Of a DNA stretch of 19,120 nucleotides, positions 1 through 6,780 are shown piece after piece (the first letter of the stretch is position 1; each line of letters starts with the position of its first letter). Both the position numbers and the translations under genes were made by a program. The stretch is taken from contig CAJYBN010000028.1 in assembly GCA_913064925.1 (NCBI GenBank), positions 1 to 19,120 of the forward strand, in the 5' to 3' direction. The notes under the pieces were generated by a model that ran no database searches, was not told where the DNA came from, and saw nothing but the letters and a program-made list of their open reading frames with translations. The stretch is from an uncultured Peptococcaceae bacterium (GTDB lineage Bacteria > Bacillota > Desulfotomaculia > Desulfotomaculales > Desulfallaceae).

Positions 1-1
1 C

Positions 2-1141
2 CCCGCCGTGGGCACCACCAGGGGGAAACTCATCGCCCTGGACTGCAAGAACGGCAACACCCTCTGGGCCAGGGACTTCCAGAGCAGAGCCCAGACGGCG
101 CCTGTAGTTGTAAACTATTTGAGCAATTTGAGCAGGGCTGTCTGGATAGGCACGTCTGACGGCTGGCTGGCGCGCCTTAACCCGGAGAACGGTCAGCCCG
201 TAAGCCCCGCAGGCAACATAAAAATAGCTCCAAAGCTTGGCCTTGACCCCTACGCCAGCGGCGTGTCGGGCGAAATATCAGCGGACAGCGGTTTCGGGCT
301 GATCACCACAGAGCAGGGCGTTATCGGTTTCTACATCGTGCCGCTGCTGAACCTCCAGGCCGTATCAGTGGACCCGGGCATACCCGAAGGTGAAAAAGCC
401 AGTTCCGGGCAGACTTACCGCGGCTCGGCCACATTTAAATACGATTTAGGCACCTTCTATCCTTACGTAGACGCGCCGGTGGGGGTGTTTTACGGCGGCA
501 AACACCTGGAGCTTTTTGACGAAAGCGGCAGCCCCATACCAAGCGAAAAGACACCTGACGGCAAAACCATGTACTACCTGCGAGGCGTGGGCGTTGGTGA
601 AAGCCGGACCGTGTATTTCGACTGGACGGCGGAGTTCGGCGTTGACCAAATAACCGCCGTTATCGACAAAGCGCGCCCGCCGGTGCTGGACGTTTTCGAG
701 GAGCTCGACCCCGGCGACAACGAGGTCAGCGTCCCGGTTGACGTTGAGATTCCCTGCACCGACGTATCGGTAACCCTGACCAGCCCGGACATCGGGGAAA
801 TCTACGCGGATTCCTGGTTCAAGCTGGAAGCTACCGTCAAGCGCGTCAACGACGGCCCCGCCGGCCCGGTCCAAATCAGAATAGAGTACGCCGGCAGGGA
901 CATTGACGGCGACCCTATAACGTTCCCCATAAAAAGGGGTGAAGTTACAAAAGACTATGTTTTCGCGAAACCCCCGACGGGCGGCTCACACACTTACACC
1001 GTAAAGGTCACCCTGGTGGCCCCGGAGGGCATTGAGGACTGCGCGCCGGGCAACAACCGGGCGAGCCTGACCGTGAACGCGCAGCAGGTAATCAATGAGA
1101 TCCCGGAGACAGACGAAATAACGGGCGAACTTATTCAGTAG
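2..1141 (+). CDS. Partial surface protein: PQQ-like beta-propeller end plus CARDB-like domain
   Basis: The reading frame is open to the left edge, so this is the 3' part of a larger gene (379 residues visible); the GTG at 8 is most likely an internal Val. The first ~60 residues contain a PQQ/propeller-type repeat (VGTTRGKLIALD, then GNTLWARDF and IGTSDGWLARL). About residues 245-360 look like a CARDB-type immunoglobulin-like domain (VSVTLTSPDIG...; PAGPVQIRIEY; then CAPGNNRASLTV near the end). Such proteins are normally exported and bind ligands or form adhesins at the cell surface. No membrane anchor or sorting signal is visible at the C-terminus (ends in DEITGELIQ). It lies upstream of a Tad pilus locus but is separated from it by a terminator and more than 1.8 kb, so a role with the pilus is only inference. 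Family naming rests on repeat appearance. Confidence 0.75.
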   Translation, partial: PAVGTTRGKLIALDCKNGNTLWARDFQSRAQTAPVVVNYLSNLSRAVWIGTSDGWLARLNPENGQPVSPAGNIKIAPKLGLDPYASGVSGEISADSGFGLITTEQGVIGFYIVPLLNLQAVSVDPGIPEGEKASSGQTYRGSATFKYDLGTFYPYVDAPVGVFYGGKHLELFDESGSPIPSEKTPDGKTMYYLRGVGVGESRTVYFDWTAEFGVDQITAVIDKARPPVLDVFEELDPGDNEVSVPVDVEIPCTDVSVTLTSPDIGEIYADSWFKLEATVKRVNDGPAGPVQIRIEYAGRDIDGDPITFPIKRGEVTKDYVFAKPPTGGSHTYTVKVTLVAPEGIEDCAPGNNRASLTVNAQQVINEIPETDEITGELIQ

Positions 1142-1167
1142 ACCCCGGCTTTTGAATGCAAAATATT

Positions 1168-1194
1168 ACCCGGCTCCGCCGGGTTTTTGTTTTT
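1168..1194 (+). terminator. Rho-independent terminator after the surface-protein gene
   Basis: A perfect 7-bp stem, ACCCGGC (1168-1174) with GCCGGGT (1178-1184), encloses a 3-nt loop and is followed by a T-rich run (TTTTGTTTTT). It begins 26 nt after the stop codon of the upstream gene. Confidence 0.9.
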
Positions 1195-1710
1195 AGAAAA
1201 TTGGGGGCGCAAGGAGGCTGTAATCCCGCCTAATTCATTGGGTGGATACACGGACTCCCTTGCCCGAGCGTCGGCCCGGTAGATACTTAAACACCTCTGC
1301 AGAACAACTGTTTTATTAATAAATGCGGTTTCGGGCAAACCGTGGCTTTTTAGGAAGGACGAAGAAAACCATCTCCGGTGGGTATAAAAATAGCTGGTAG
1401 CGGTTAACACAACCACTTTTTTTGATTTTGTGGTAGCTAAGAGTGTGCAATTTTTGGAAATATTGTGGATGGAAGCGGCCCTTCTTCGGTTAGGGTGGAC
1501 TATATAGTACCTATACCGAACATGGTGGACTAGAAACAGCATTGTCGGAGAAAAGATTGGCTGTGTGTTTCTTAATGCGGCGGAGCTTCTACCAATCACT
1601 CCCGACTTAAGTTAGGGGCTTGCTATGACGGAAACAAGTGTAACTGAAGGAAAGCAGTTTGAGCTTGCGCCGTGAAAGAAGGTACCGCAAAAATATGCAG
1701 GGGTGAGACA
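1195..1710. other. Non-coding interval with several hairpins, function unknown
   Basis: No convincing gene is seen in about 500 bases. The open frame on the - strand here (1135-1599) has low-complexity, unconvincing protein content and runs across the terminator. Structure is visible instead. GGGCGCAAGGAG (1205-1216) can pair, with bulges, with CTCCCTTGCCC (1255-1265). Inside it CCGCCTAA (1226-1233) pairs with TTGGGTGG (1238-1245) around TTCA. CGGTTT (1326-1331) pairs with AAACCG (1337-1342). CCCGACT with AGTTAGGGG near 1590-1618 resembles an IS200/IS605-type end hairpin. It could be a structured RNA or a mobile-element relic; I do not recognise a named family. A 16-codon open frame (1625-1675) with ordinary-looking codons sits near its end. 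Confidence 0.4.
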
Positions 1711-2067
1711 ATGATTAATTCAGAAAATATTATCTTAAAATTAGACTCATTAGCGGATACTATTAAATGTTTGTCTAAGCATTGCTTGATTTGCATAACA
1801 CTATGTATTTCTATCTTAATAGCAATTCGGTTGTCAGTAACAAAAATATTAAATTTTAATTCCGTTATGTTATCGAGACAGTTGATTAACCTATTAGAAA
1901 ATGAAGCAGACATCTTATCTTTTGTGGTTACTTATTTTTTATTTTACGCTTTGTACTTATATCTATGGCTTACTTTTGGAGGATTATTATTAAAAGTAAT
2001 AAGGAAAGATAATGCCATAATGAAGATGATATTTTCAAATAGAGATAAAACTAACTTTACTAAATAA
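1711..2067 (+). CDS. Small predicted membrane protein, unknown family
   Basis: A 118-residue product that I do not recognise. The frame can be opened at GTG 1672, but ATG 1711 has a good ribosome binding site (CAGGGGTGAGACA just upstream), so I start there. Two hydrophobic segments are visible: about residues 20-42 (around CLICITLCISILIAI) and about 75-100 (around VVTYFLFYALYLYLWL), with a polar, Lys-rich C-terminus. Base composition is clearly AT-rich compared with the pilus genes that follow, suggesting recent acquisition or a small accessory insertion. The last ~120 bases overlap a convergent - strand open frame. No function can be assigned. Confidence 0.5.
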   Translation: MINSENIILKLDSLADTIKCLSKHCLICITLCISILIAIRLSVTKILNFNSVMLSRQLINLLENEADILSFVVTYFLFYALYLYLWLTFGGLLLKVIRKDNAIMKMIFSNRDKTNFTK

Positions 2068-2486
2068 TCTAAAAGAAGAACTTCAACTTGATAATAAGCT
2101 AAAATCATTGATAGGGAAGTAATTACACTTAAAGCATAAGTACCGTAACGATAAGAGATATACAAATTAATCAAACTTAATAATTCAGTAAATAGTTGAA
2201 TACTTTTGAACAACAGATCTTGTTGGAATATTATACCTGATATACTAAAAAGGCTTTTAATTGCCTGCAAAGCTTCTGATGGCGATGAAAACAGCTCAAA
2301 AAAAATCATTTTAATAACGCTGTCATGAATATGTGGTTCAGGTAAATTAGTTTGAGGTAATAATTCCAAAGAGAAATTATACAACCAACAGGCAAGGTTA
2401 TGGTATATAATACCAATATTAAACACAAATAAGCATATTATTAAGGATAAGAGGGTTGGTAAAATTGGATCATTATTTCCACTCAT
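1944..2486 (-). CDS. Possible AT-rich membrane protein, unknown family
   Basis: A - strand frame of about 180 codons stays open through very AT-rich DNA where the + strand is full of stops, which favours it being coding. The longest form starts at TTG 2516; I prefer ATG 2486, which has a weak GAGTG-like site upstream. The product is hydrophobic: a segment near the N-terminus (LPTLLSLIICLFVFNIGIIY), a central one (YALSVITSLSMILAYY) and a C-terminal one (FENIIFIMALSFLITF), ending in a basic tail. It overlaps its + strand neighbours at both ends, by ~120 bases at the 3' side and ~30 bases at the 5' side, so not all three frames need be real. No family recognised. Confidence 0.4.
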   Translation of the reverse strand: MSGNNDPILPTLLSLIICLFVFNIGIIYHNLACWLYNFSLELLPQTNLPEPHIHDSVIKMIFFELFSSPSEALQAIKSLFSISGIIFQQDLLFKSIQLFTELLSLINLYISYRYGTYALSVITSLSMILAYYQVEVLLLDYLVKLVLSLFENIIFIMALSFLITFNNNPPKVSHRYKYKA

Positions 2487-2899
2487 ATAATCACTCGTAT
2501 AATATAGTACCTTCAAGGAAAAGAGGTGATTCTTATAAAGTAACCGGCATTTTGGTACGGGCTAGTTTGTTTACTACCTTTTTAAGCCATGCTGGATTAA
2601 TTGTTTTTAATGCAACAAAGGACATACTGGTGGCAAATGCCAACAATACAATTATTTGCGTAGCCTACAGCTTACAGCTATTATTAAATATTATTCATTT
2701 ATCAACCTGTTTTATTGTCTGGGGATTTATTTGTTGGTACATTGTTGGTCATTCGCAAAAACTTGGAATAAGAATTAAAGAAATATTATTTTTAATTAAA
2801 TATTTACTAATCTCAAAAAATTGGTCAACAAGAATCGCATTTATTTATGTTTTTATTTTGGTGATAATGTTCTGGCTCCCTGCGTTATCTCCTTTTTAA
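2456..2899 (+). CDS. Possible small membrane protein, unknown family
   Basis: A 147-residue product of unknown family. The TTG start at 2456 has AAGGA at 2443-2447, eight bases upstream. Three hydrophobic stretches are visible: around LFTTFLSHAGLIVF, around IHLSTCFIVWGFICWYIV, and the C-terminal FIYVFILVIMFWLPAL. A second strong ribosome-binding-like site (AGAGGTGAT, near 2522-2530) lies inside the frame but has no canonical in-frame start at the right distance. It is AT-rich like its neighbours and unlike the pilus genes. It ends 90 bases before the first TadE-like gene. It could be a small accessory protein or part of a decayed insertion. Confidence 0.4.
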   Translation: MVKLDHYFHSYNHSYNIVPSRKRGDSYKVTGILVRASLFTTFLSHAGLIVFNATKDILVANANNTIICVAYSLQLLLNIIHLSTCFIVWGFICWYIVGHSQKLGIRIKEILFLIKYLLISKNWSTRIAFIYVFILVIMFWLPALSPF

Positions 2900-2988
2900 G
2901 GCAGACTTAATTCTTTTAGCCACAAATAGTTCAATCTATTTTTTAATTTGCCGGCCATTGTTTTTAGGGTCCGGCTGGAGGTGATAAG

Positions 2989-3402
2989 TTGAAAAAAATC
3001 TACTGGGACAACCGCGGCAACGCAATTCTGGAGTTCGCCTTGGTATTTCCCGTGTTCATTGCCCTCATTCTCGGGACAATCAACATAGCCGTTTTATTGC
3101 ATAGCGACATCATGGCCGCTTCAGCAGCCAGGACCGGGGGCAGGACAGCGGCCGTTACGGGCGACCGGGAGAAAGGCGAGGCGAAAGCCAGGAAACTACT
3201 GGAAGACTTCGGCCTTGTATCTACCAAGAACAAGGTCAGCATCACCAGTCCGGATACCGAGTACGTGACGGCCACTGTAACATGCCGGGTGCCGGTAGTG
3301 GCGCCGGGCTTTGCCGCGCTTTTTGGCGGCAAAGCATGGGACAACGAGATAACGCTTACCGAAAGCTACCAGTATTACGTGGAGTTTAGGCACCGGAGGT
3401 GA
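2989..3402 (+). CDS. tadE: TadE-like pseudopilin, first copy (Tad module A)
   Basis: A 137-residue protein with the TadE N-terminal signature: short basic leader, then RGNAILEFALVFPVFIAL. Gly10 is followed by a hydrophobic helix with Glu15 at position +5, the class IV prepilin cleavage pattern. TadE-type pseudopilins are processed by the prepilin peptidase and support pilus assembly on the outer face of the membrane. The rest is a small soluble domain with a single Cys in VTCRVPVVAPG, a motif repeated almost exactly in the next gene, so the two are paralogues. The start is TTG 2989 with GGAGGTGAT just upstream. It opens Tad module A; its stop overlaps the ribosome binding site of the next gene. 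Confidence 0.85.
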   Translation: MKKIYWDNRGNAILEFALVFPVFIALILGTINIAVLLHSDIMAASAARTGGRTAAVTGDREKGEAKARKLLEDFGLVSTKNKVSITSPDTEYVTATVTCRVPVVAPGFAALFGGKAWDNEITLTESYQYYVEFRHRR

Positions 3403-3407
3403 TGCGC

Positions 3408-3821
3408 ATGCCCGGGAAAATTACAAGCGACAGGCGCGGCGGCATTCTGCTGGAATACTGCCTGTGCTTTGTGCTCTTGTTGTTTATCTGGGCCTTCATG
3501 TGCAACATGTCCCTGGTTTTAAAGGACAAACTCACGGTAATAGCGGCGGCCAGGGAGGCGGGCCGGTACTACACGGCCATAGAACAGAGCGAGGCGGGCG
3601 CACGGCAAAAAGGGTATGAAATTCTTTCCTCCGGCGGTATCAGCGCCGACCGGGCGCAGATAGAAATTCACAAGCACAAACCTCAATACAACCTGGTGCA
3701 GTGCGAGGTAACCTGCCGGGTGCCGCTGGCCATACCGGGCGCTTCCGCTTTGTTGGGAGGTGAAGCATGGGAAAAACAACTCACCGTCAGGGAAACGGCC
3801 GTCTTCCGCCTGAACAACTGA
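3408..3821 (+). CDS. TadE-like pseudopilin, second copy (Tad module A)
   Basis: A 137-residue paralogue of the preceding gene. The N-terminus reads DRRGGILLEYCLCF: Gly11 with Glu16 at +5 is the prepilin-peptidase pattern, followed by one hydrophobic helix to about residue 38. The soluble part ends with the same CEVTCRVPLAIPG block and a LLGGEAWEK block matching the first copy (LFGGKAWDN). The frame opens at GTG 3399 and ATG 3402, but GGAGG at 3395-3399 best fits ATG 3408. The 3' end overlaps the TadG-like gene by 55 bases, indicating coupled translation. It carries more cysteines than copy one (four to five), relevant to the VKOR-type gene downstream. Confidence 0.8.
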   Translation: MPGKITSDRRGGILLEYCLCFVLLLFIWAFMCNMSLVLKDKLTVIAAAREAGRYYTAIEQSEAGARQKGYEILSSGGISADRAQIEIHKHKPQYNLVQCEVTCRVPLAIPGASALLGGEAWEKQLTVRETAVFRLNN

Positions 3822-4492
3822 TTGCCGACGAGCGGGGAGCCATCCTGTTCATGACAGTGATCATGCTGATGGTCTTTTTGCTGCTGGCCGGCGTCGGGTC
3901 GGACCTGGCCAGGTGGTACGTGGCCAGGGAGCAAAACCAGACTGCCGTGGACGCGGCCGCGCTGGCCGGTTCGCTGAACGGCAAAAGGTACGTGACGGTA
4001 AAGGTACGGTACGGACACTGGGAAACAGAGTGCGAAACCAGGCGGGACGGAACCCGCCACTGCAAAAAGGTATGTGTACCTGACCCGCCCGTGAAACTGA
4101 CCGGTCCGGAAAAGGAACTTGTGGAGAAAGGCGGCTGGAAAAAGGGCACCTGCAGGGACCGCTTCCTGGGCATAGAGGAACGGTGGATCGAGTACCCCGA
4201 CAACACGGAGGCCGTAGCCAGCGCCGTGTTCCAGTACAACGCGCCGCAGTTGCTTGAAAGCAGCAGGGGCGGCGGGCTCAAGAGCACGGAAGTAAAGGCT
4301 TACGACAGCGGCAGGTACGCGCCCTCCGTAGTAGCAAAGTCCGAGGGAGAATTAAAAACCTTCCTGCTCAACCTGGCCGGTGTGGACAGCCTGACCGTTT
4401 ACAACTGCGGCCAGGCCGGCACGTTTTACGAGCTTATCAGCGGGGGCAGAAGGCTGGGCAGGAGCGGCGCGCCGGAAGATGGGTGTAAATGA
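3767..4492 (+). CDS. TadG-like pilus assembly protein
   Basis: A 241-residue protein. Residues ~20-65 match the TadG-like N-terminal domain: ADERGAILFMTVIMLMVFLLLAGVG gives one membrane helix, followed by DLARWYVAREQNQTAVDAAALAGS, the typical DxAxxxxxxxxxQxAaDAAALAG pattern. In Tad systems TadG-like proteins are anchored by this helix and act outside the membrane in pilus assembly. The exported part holds about seven cysteines (around ECETRRDG, RHCKKVCVPDP, GTCRDRF, YNCGQAG and the final DGCK), which would suit disulfide bonds. ATG 3767 has GGGAGGTG upstream and lies inside the end of the preceding gene. It is shorter than the large von Willebrand-type TadG proteins. Confidence 0.8.
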   Translation: MGKTTHRQGNGRLPPEQLIADERGAILFMTVIMLMVFLLLAGVGSDLARWYVAREQNQTAVDAAALAGSLNGKRYVTVKVRYGHWETECETRRDGTRHCKKVCVPDPPVKLTGPEKELVEKGGWKKGTCRDRFLGIEERWIEYPDNTEAVASAVFQYNAPQLLESSRGGGLKSTEVKAYDSGRYAPSVVAKSEGELKTFLLNLAGVDSLTVYNCGQAGTFYELISGGRRLGRSGAPEDGCK

Positions 4493-4695
4493 TGATTTTT
4501 GATCTTGAAATTATAATCAGAACATGGCAGCAGGCAGTTTTTTTAACTGGAACGCTGGCAGTTGTGTTTTGGATGTTACTGAATGCCAATATTCTAAAAC
4601 TAACTGTTATTGCGGTAATATTAACTTCTGCCGTTTACTTGATCTATCATAACCAGAATATTTTATTGAAAGGGGTATTGACAATTGGGTTTTAA
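4489..4695 (+). CDS. Small two-helix membrane protein, unknown
   Basis: A 68-residue product with two predicted membrane helices (around residues 15-31, VFLTGTLAVVFWMLLN, and 36-53, LKLTVIAVILTSAVYLIY). No family recognised. ATG 4489 overlaps the TGA stop of the TadG-like gene (ATGA), and the end overlaps the next gene's start by 11 bases, so it is an integral operon member. It is more AT-rich than its neighbours. By position it could be an accessory inner-membrane factor of the Tad machine, but nothing in the sequence proves this. Confidence 0.65.
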   Translation: MMIFDLEIIIRTWQQAVFLTGTLAVVFWMLLNANILKLTVIAVILTSAVYLIYHNQNILLKGVLTIGF

Positions 4696-5419
4696 AAAGT
4701 TCAGCACTAACTCCTTTCGTGCCAGTTCACCCGGCGCGGCTTTTATTTTGGGTGCCATGATCTGCGCTATAATTGCCGGCGTGCTGGTGATAAATGCCCT
4801 GCGGCTGGCGGCGCCCACCGTGCCTGTAATTGTGGCAAAAAAGGACATAGAGCCGGGCCAGACCATCACCGAAGAAATGCTGGACGTTAAATATTACCCA
4901 AAGGCCATTCTGCCCGGCGACCGCATAACCGGTAAAAACTTCGATAATATGATCGGCAGGCACGCCAGGACGGCCATAGCCGCCGGTGACCCGGTCAGGA
5001 TGCGGCACGTAGCCGAACTTGCCCCCGGAGGGGGCACCGTGGCGGCCAGGCTGTCGCTGGCCGGTCACCCCGAATGGCGGGCGATTTCGCTGCCGGCCGA
5101 AGCCAGTCAGGGGCTGGAAGTGGAACCGGGCGACAGGGTGGACATCATCGGTACGATCGACGCCGGTGACCAGGTCACCACATCAAAAGTCCTGGTATGG
5201 GCGGCTCCCGTAATCCACGCGCCCCGAAACACGGGTGAAACAGACCGCGAAGGCGGTATTGTCGTGGCCTTAAAACCCGCCGACGTGGAGCGGGTATTCC
5301 TGGCGATGACAAAGGGAGAGGTGCTGGTCGCGCTGAACCCGCTGGGCGAGGCGGCGGGGCAACACAGCACCGGCGTTAAGTTAACAGAAATTTTGGCAAC
5401 CCAGGTGGAGGGGAATTGA
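4685..5419 (+). CDS. cpaB: CpaB/RcpC-type Flp pilus assembly protein, copy A
   Basis: A 244-residue protein with one N-terminal membrane helix (about residues 15-40) followed by a SAF-type domain (PVIVAKKDIEPGQTITEEML, then KYYPKAILPGDRITG) and the RcpC/CpaB domain (GWRAISLPAE-like segment WRAISLPAEASQGLEV and the PGDRVDIIGTI block). CpaB/RcpC proteins act outside the inner membrane in Flp pilus biogenesis and may touch the cell wall through the SAF fold. The start is TTG 4685 with AAGGGG nine bases upstream. The gene overlaps the small membrane protein by 11 bases and abuts the TadZ start. A divergent second copy lies at 12619. Confidence 0.9.
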   Translation: MGFKKFSTNSFRASSPGAAFILGAMICAIIAGVLVINALRLAAPTVPVIVAKKDIEPGQTITEEMLDVKYYPKAILPGDRITGKNFDNMIGRHARTAIAAGDPVRMRHVAELAPGGGTVAARLSLAGHPEWRAISLPAEASQGLEVEPGDRVDIIGTIDAGDQVTTSKVLVWAAPVIHAPRNTGETDREGGIVVALKPADVERVFLAMTKGEVLVALNPLGEAAGQHSTGVKLTEILATQVEGN

Positions 5420-6760
5420 ATGATGTGGTATGAAAATGACCAGACAATCAGAATGATGGTGGTGGACGACGACCCCGACTACCGCGAGAAAATGCGTGCC
5501 ACCTTCGAAGGTCACCATCGGATAAGGGTGATCGCCCTGGCGCAGGGCGGCAGAGATGCCGTAGGTCTGGCGCGGGACAACGCACCCGACGCAGTAATAA
5601 TTGACCTGGGCCTGGCCGATATGAGCGGCCTTGACGTGGCGGAACAGATCGCGAAGGTGTCGCCCGGAACGGTGGTATTTATAGCCACCGACACCCCCTC
5701 GATGGACTTGTACCGCCGCGCAACCGCGCTGGGCGTCAGGCAGGTGTTCACCAAATCAATGACCGGGCACGACATCGCCGGTATGGTGGAACAGGAAGTC
5801 GACGCGGTGCGTGAGGACCTGCGCCGCCAGGCAGAGAAAATGCCCCTGGTCACTCCGGGCACGGGTCCGGCGGGCCTACGGGGCAACGGAGCAGGTTACG
5901 TTCCCAGGCAGCTGCAAACATTCAAAAAAACGGTTATAGCAGTTACATCAGGAATTAAAGGAGGCGTAGGCAAAACCACAACATCGGTATCCATGGCCTG
6001 CGCCGCCGCCACTCAGGCGGACGTGGGAGTAAGAGTGGCCCTGGCGGACTTAAACGAATCAGGTAATGTAACGATACAACTCAATATGGGCCCGCCCGAA
6101 AACCATGTAGCCAAGAGTATACTTAACTGGCACTACATGAGCGATAACCCTTCGGTTGAAGAATTGCACGAATTTATGATCAAACACAACCCTACAGGGG
6201 TGTGGGTGGTTCCGGCCGTTCCCACCCCCGACAGGATAGTTGAATTAAACAAAGACCTTATCGTCAAGGTGATTAACATTCTGCGCCAGAACTTTGACCT
6301 TGTAATCTGCGATCTGCCGCCTTCAATTACATTCGACGCCTCCTGGGCGACCATCGAGCTGGCAGATTACGTCCTTCTGGTTGTCAATCCAGATGACCAG
6401 GAAATATCGGGCATAAAGCAATTTTGTAACGTTGTGACTTCTTTAGGCTGCTCTGGCAAGTGCTACAGGGTTATTAACAAGTACAATGAACCGGAAAGCC
6501 TGAGCATCGCTGATATGAACAGGTCCCAGCCATACCCGATGCTCGGGAAGTTTCCGTATGACCCCGGAGTGCGCCGGGGCAGGAAGCTGGGGTACCCTTA
6601 CATTCTTGAACAGCCAAATAGTGAATACGCCTTTCACGTAAGGGAAGTGCTCAACAAAATGTTTCCTGTATTTGGCGAAAGCTCGTTTCAACCGTCAGGA
6701 CAGAAGAAAAGCATATTTTCATCGCTGTTTGGAATTTTTAAGAGAAATACAGCAGTATAG
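5420..6760 (+). CDS. tadZ: TadZ/CpaE: receiver-like domain plus MinD/ParA-type ATPase
   Basis: A 446-residue protein. Residues ~10-120 are a response-regulator receiver fold; residues ~170-420 are a MinD/ParA-like ATPase with deviant Walker A KGGVGKTT at 180-187. TadZ/CpaE proteins place the Tad machine in the cell and recruit other Tad parts. The receiver keeps acidic Asp16/Asp17, Asp62 in VIIDLGLADMSG, Thr90 and Lys112 (FTKS), the usual phosphorylation set, whereas many TadZ receivers have lost it. ATG 5420 follows GGAGGGG at the ideal distance and touches the CpaB stop. It is the only TadZ in the window although the motor genes are duplicated. No histidine kinase is seen nearby. Confidence 0.9.
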   Translation: MMWYENDQTIRMMVVDDDPDYREKMRATFEGHHRIRVIALAQGGRDAVGLARDNAPDAVIIDLGLADMSGLDVAEQIAKVSPGTVVFIATDTPSMDLYRRATALGVRQVFTKSMTGHDIAGMVEQEVDAVREDLRRQAEKMPLVTPGTGPAGLRGNGAGYVPRQLQTFKKTVIAVTSGIKGGVGKTTTSVSMACAAATQADVGVRVALADLNESGNVTIQLNMGPPENHVAKSILNWHYMSDNPSVEELHEFMIKHNPTGVWVVPAVPTPDRIVELNKDLIVKVINILRQNFDLVICDLPPSITFDASWATIELADYVLLVVNPDDQEISGIKQFCNVVTSLGCSGKCYRVINKYNEPESLSIADMNRSQPYPMLGKFPYDPGVRRGRKLGYPYILEQPNSEYAFHVREVLNKMFPVFGESSFQPSGQKKSIFSSLFGIFKRNTAV

Positions 6761-6780
6761 GAGGCGCGTAGCAGGTTATT

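Noticed and set aside
1135..1599. 154-codon open frame on the - strand
   Set aside because: It runs through the terminator, has no ribosome binding site, and its translation looks like random sequence with many Arg, Ser and Tyr.
1195..1680. OLE RNA with its membrane-protein partner
   Set aside because: Length and position next to a membrane-protein gene are suggestive, but the following protein is too short for the partner, the usual isoprenoid-gene neighbours are absent, and I cannot confirm any conserved OLE motif.
2456..2530. Promoter with TATAAT at 2498-2503
   Set aside because: No -35 box at the correct distance, and the area is AT-rich so a chance match is likely.
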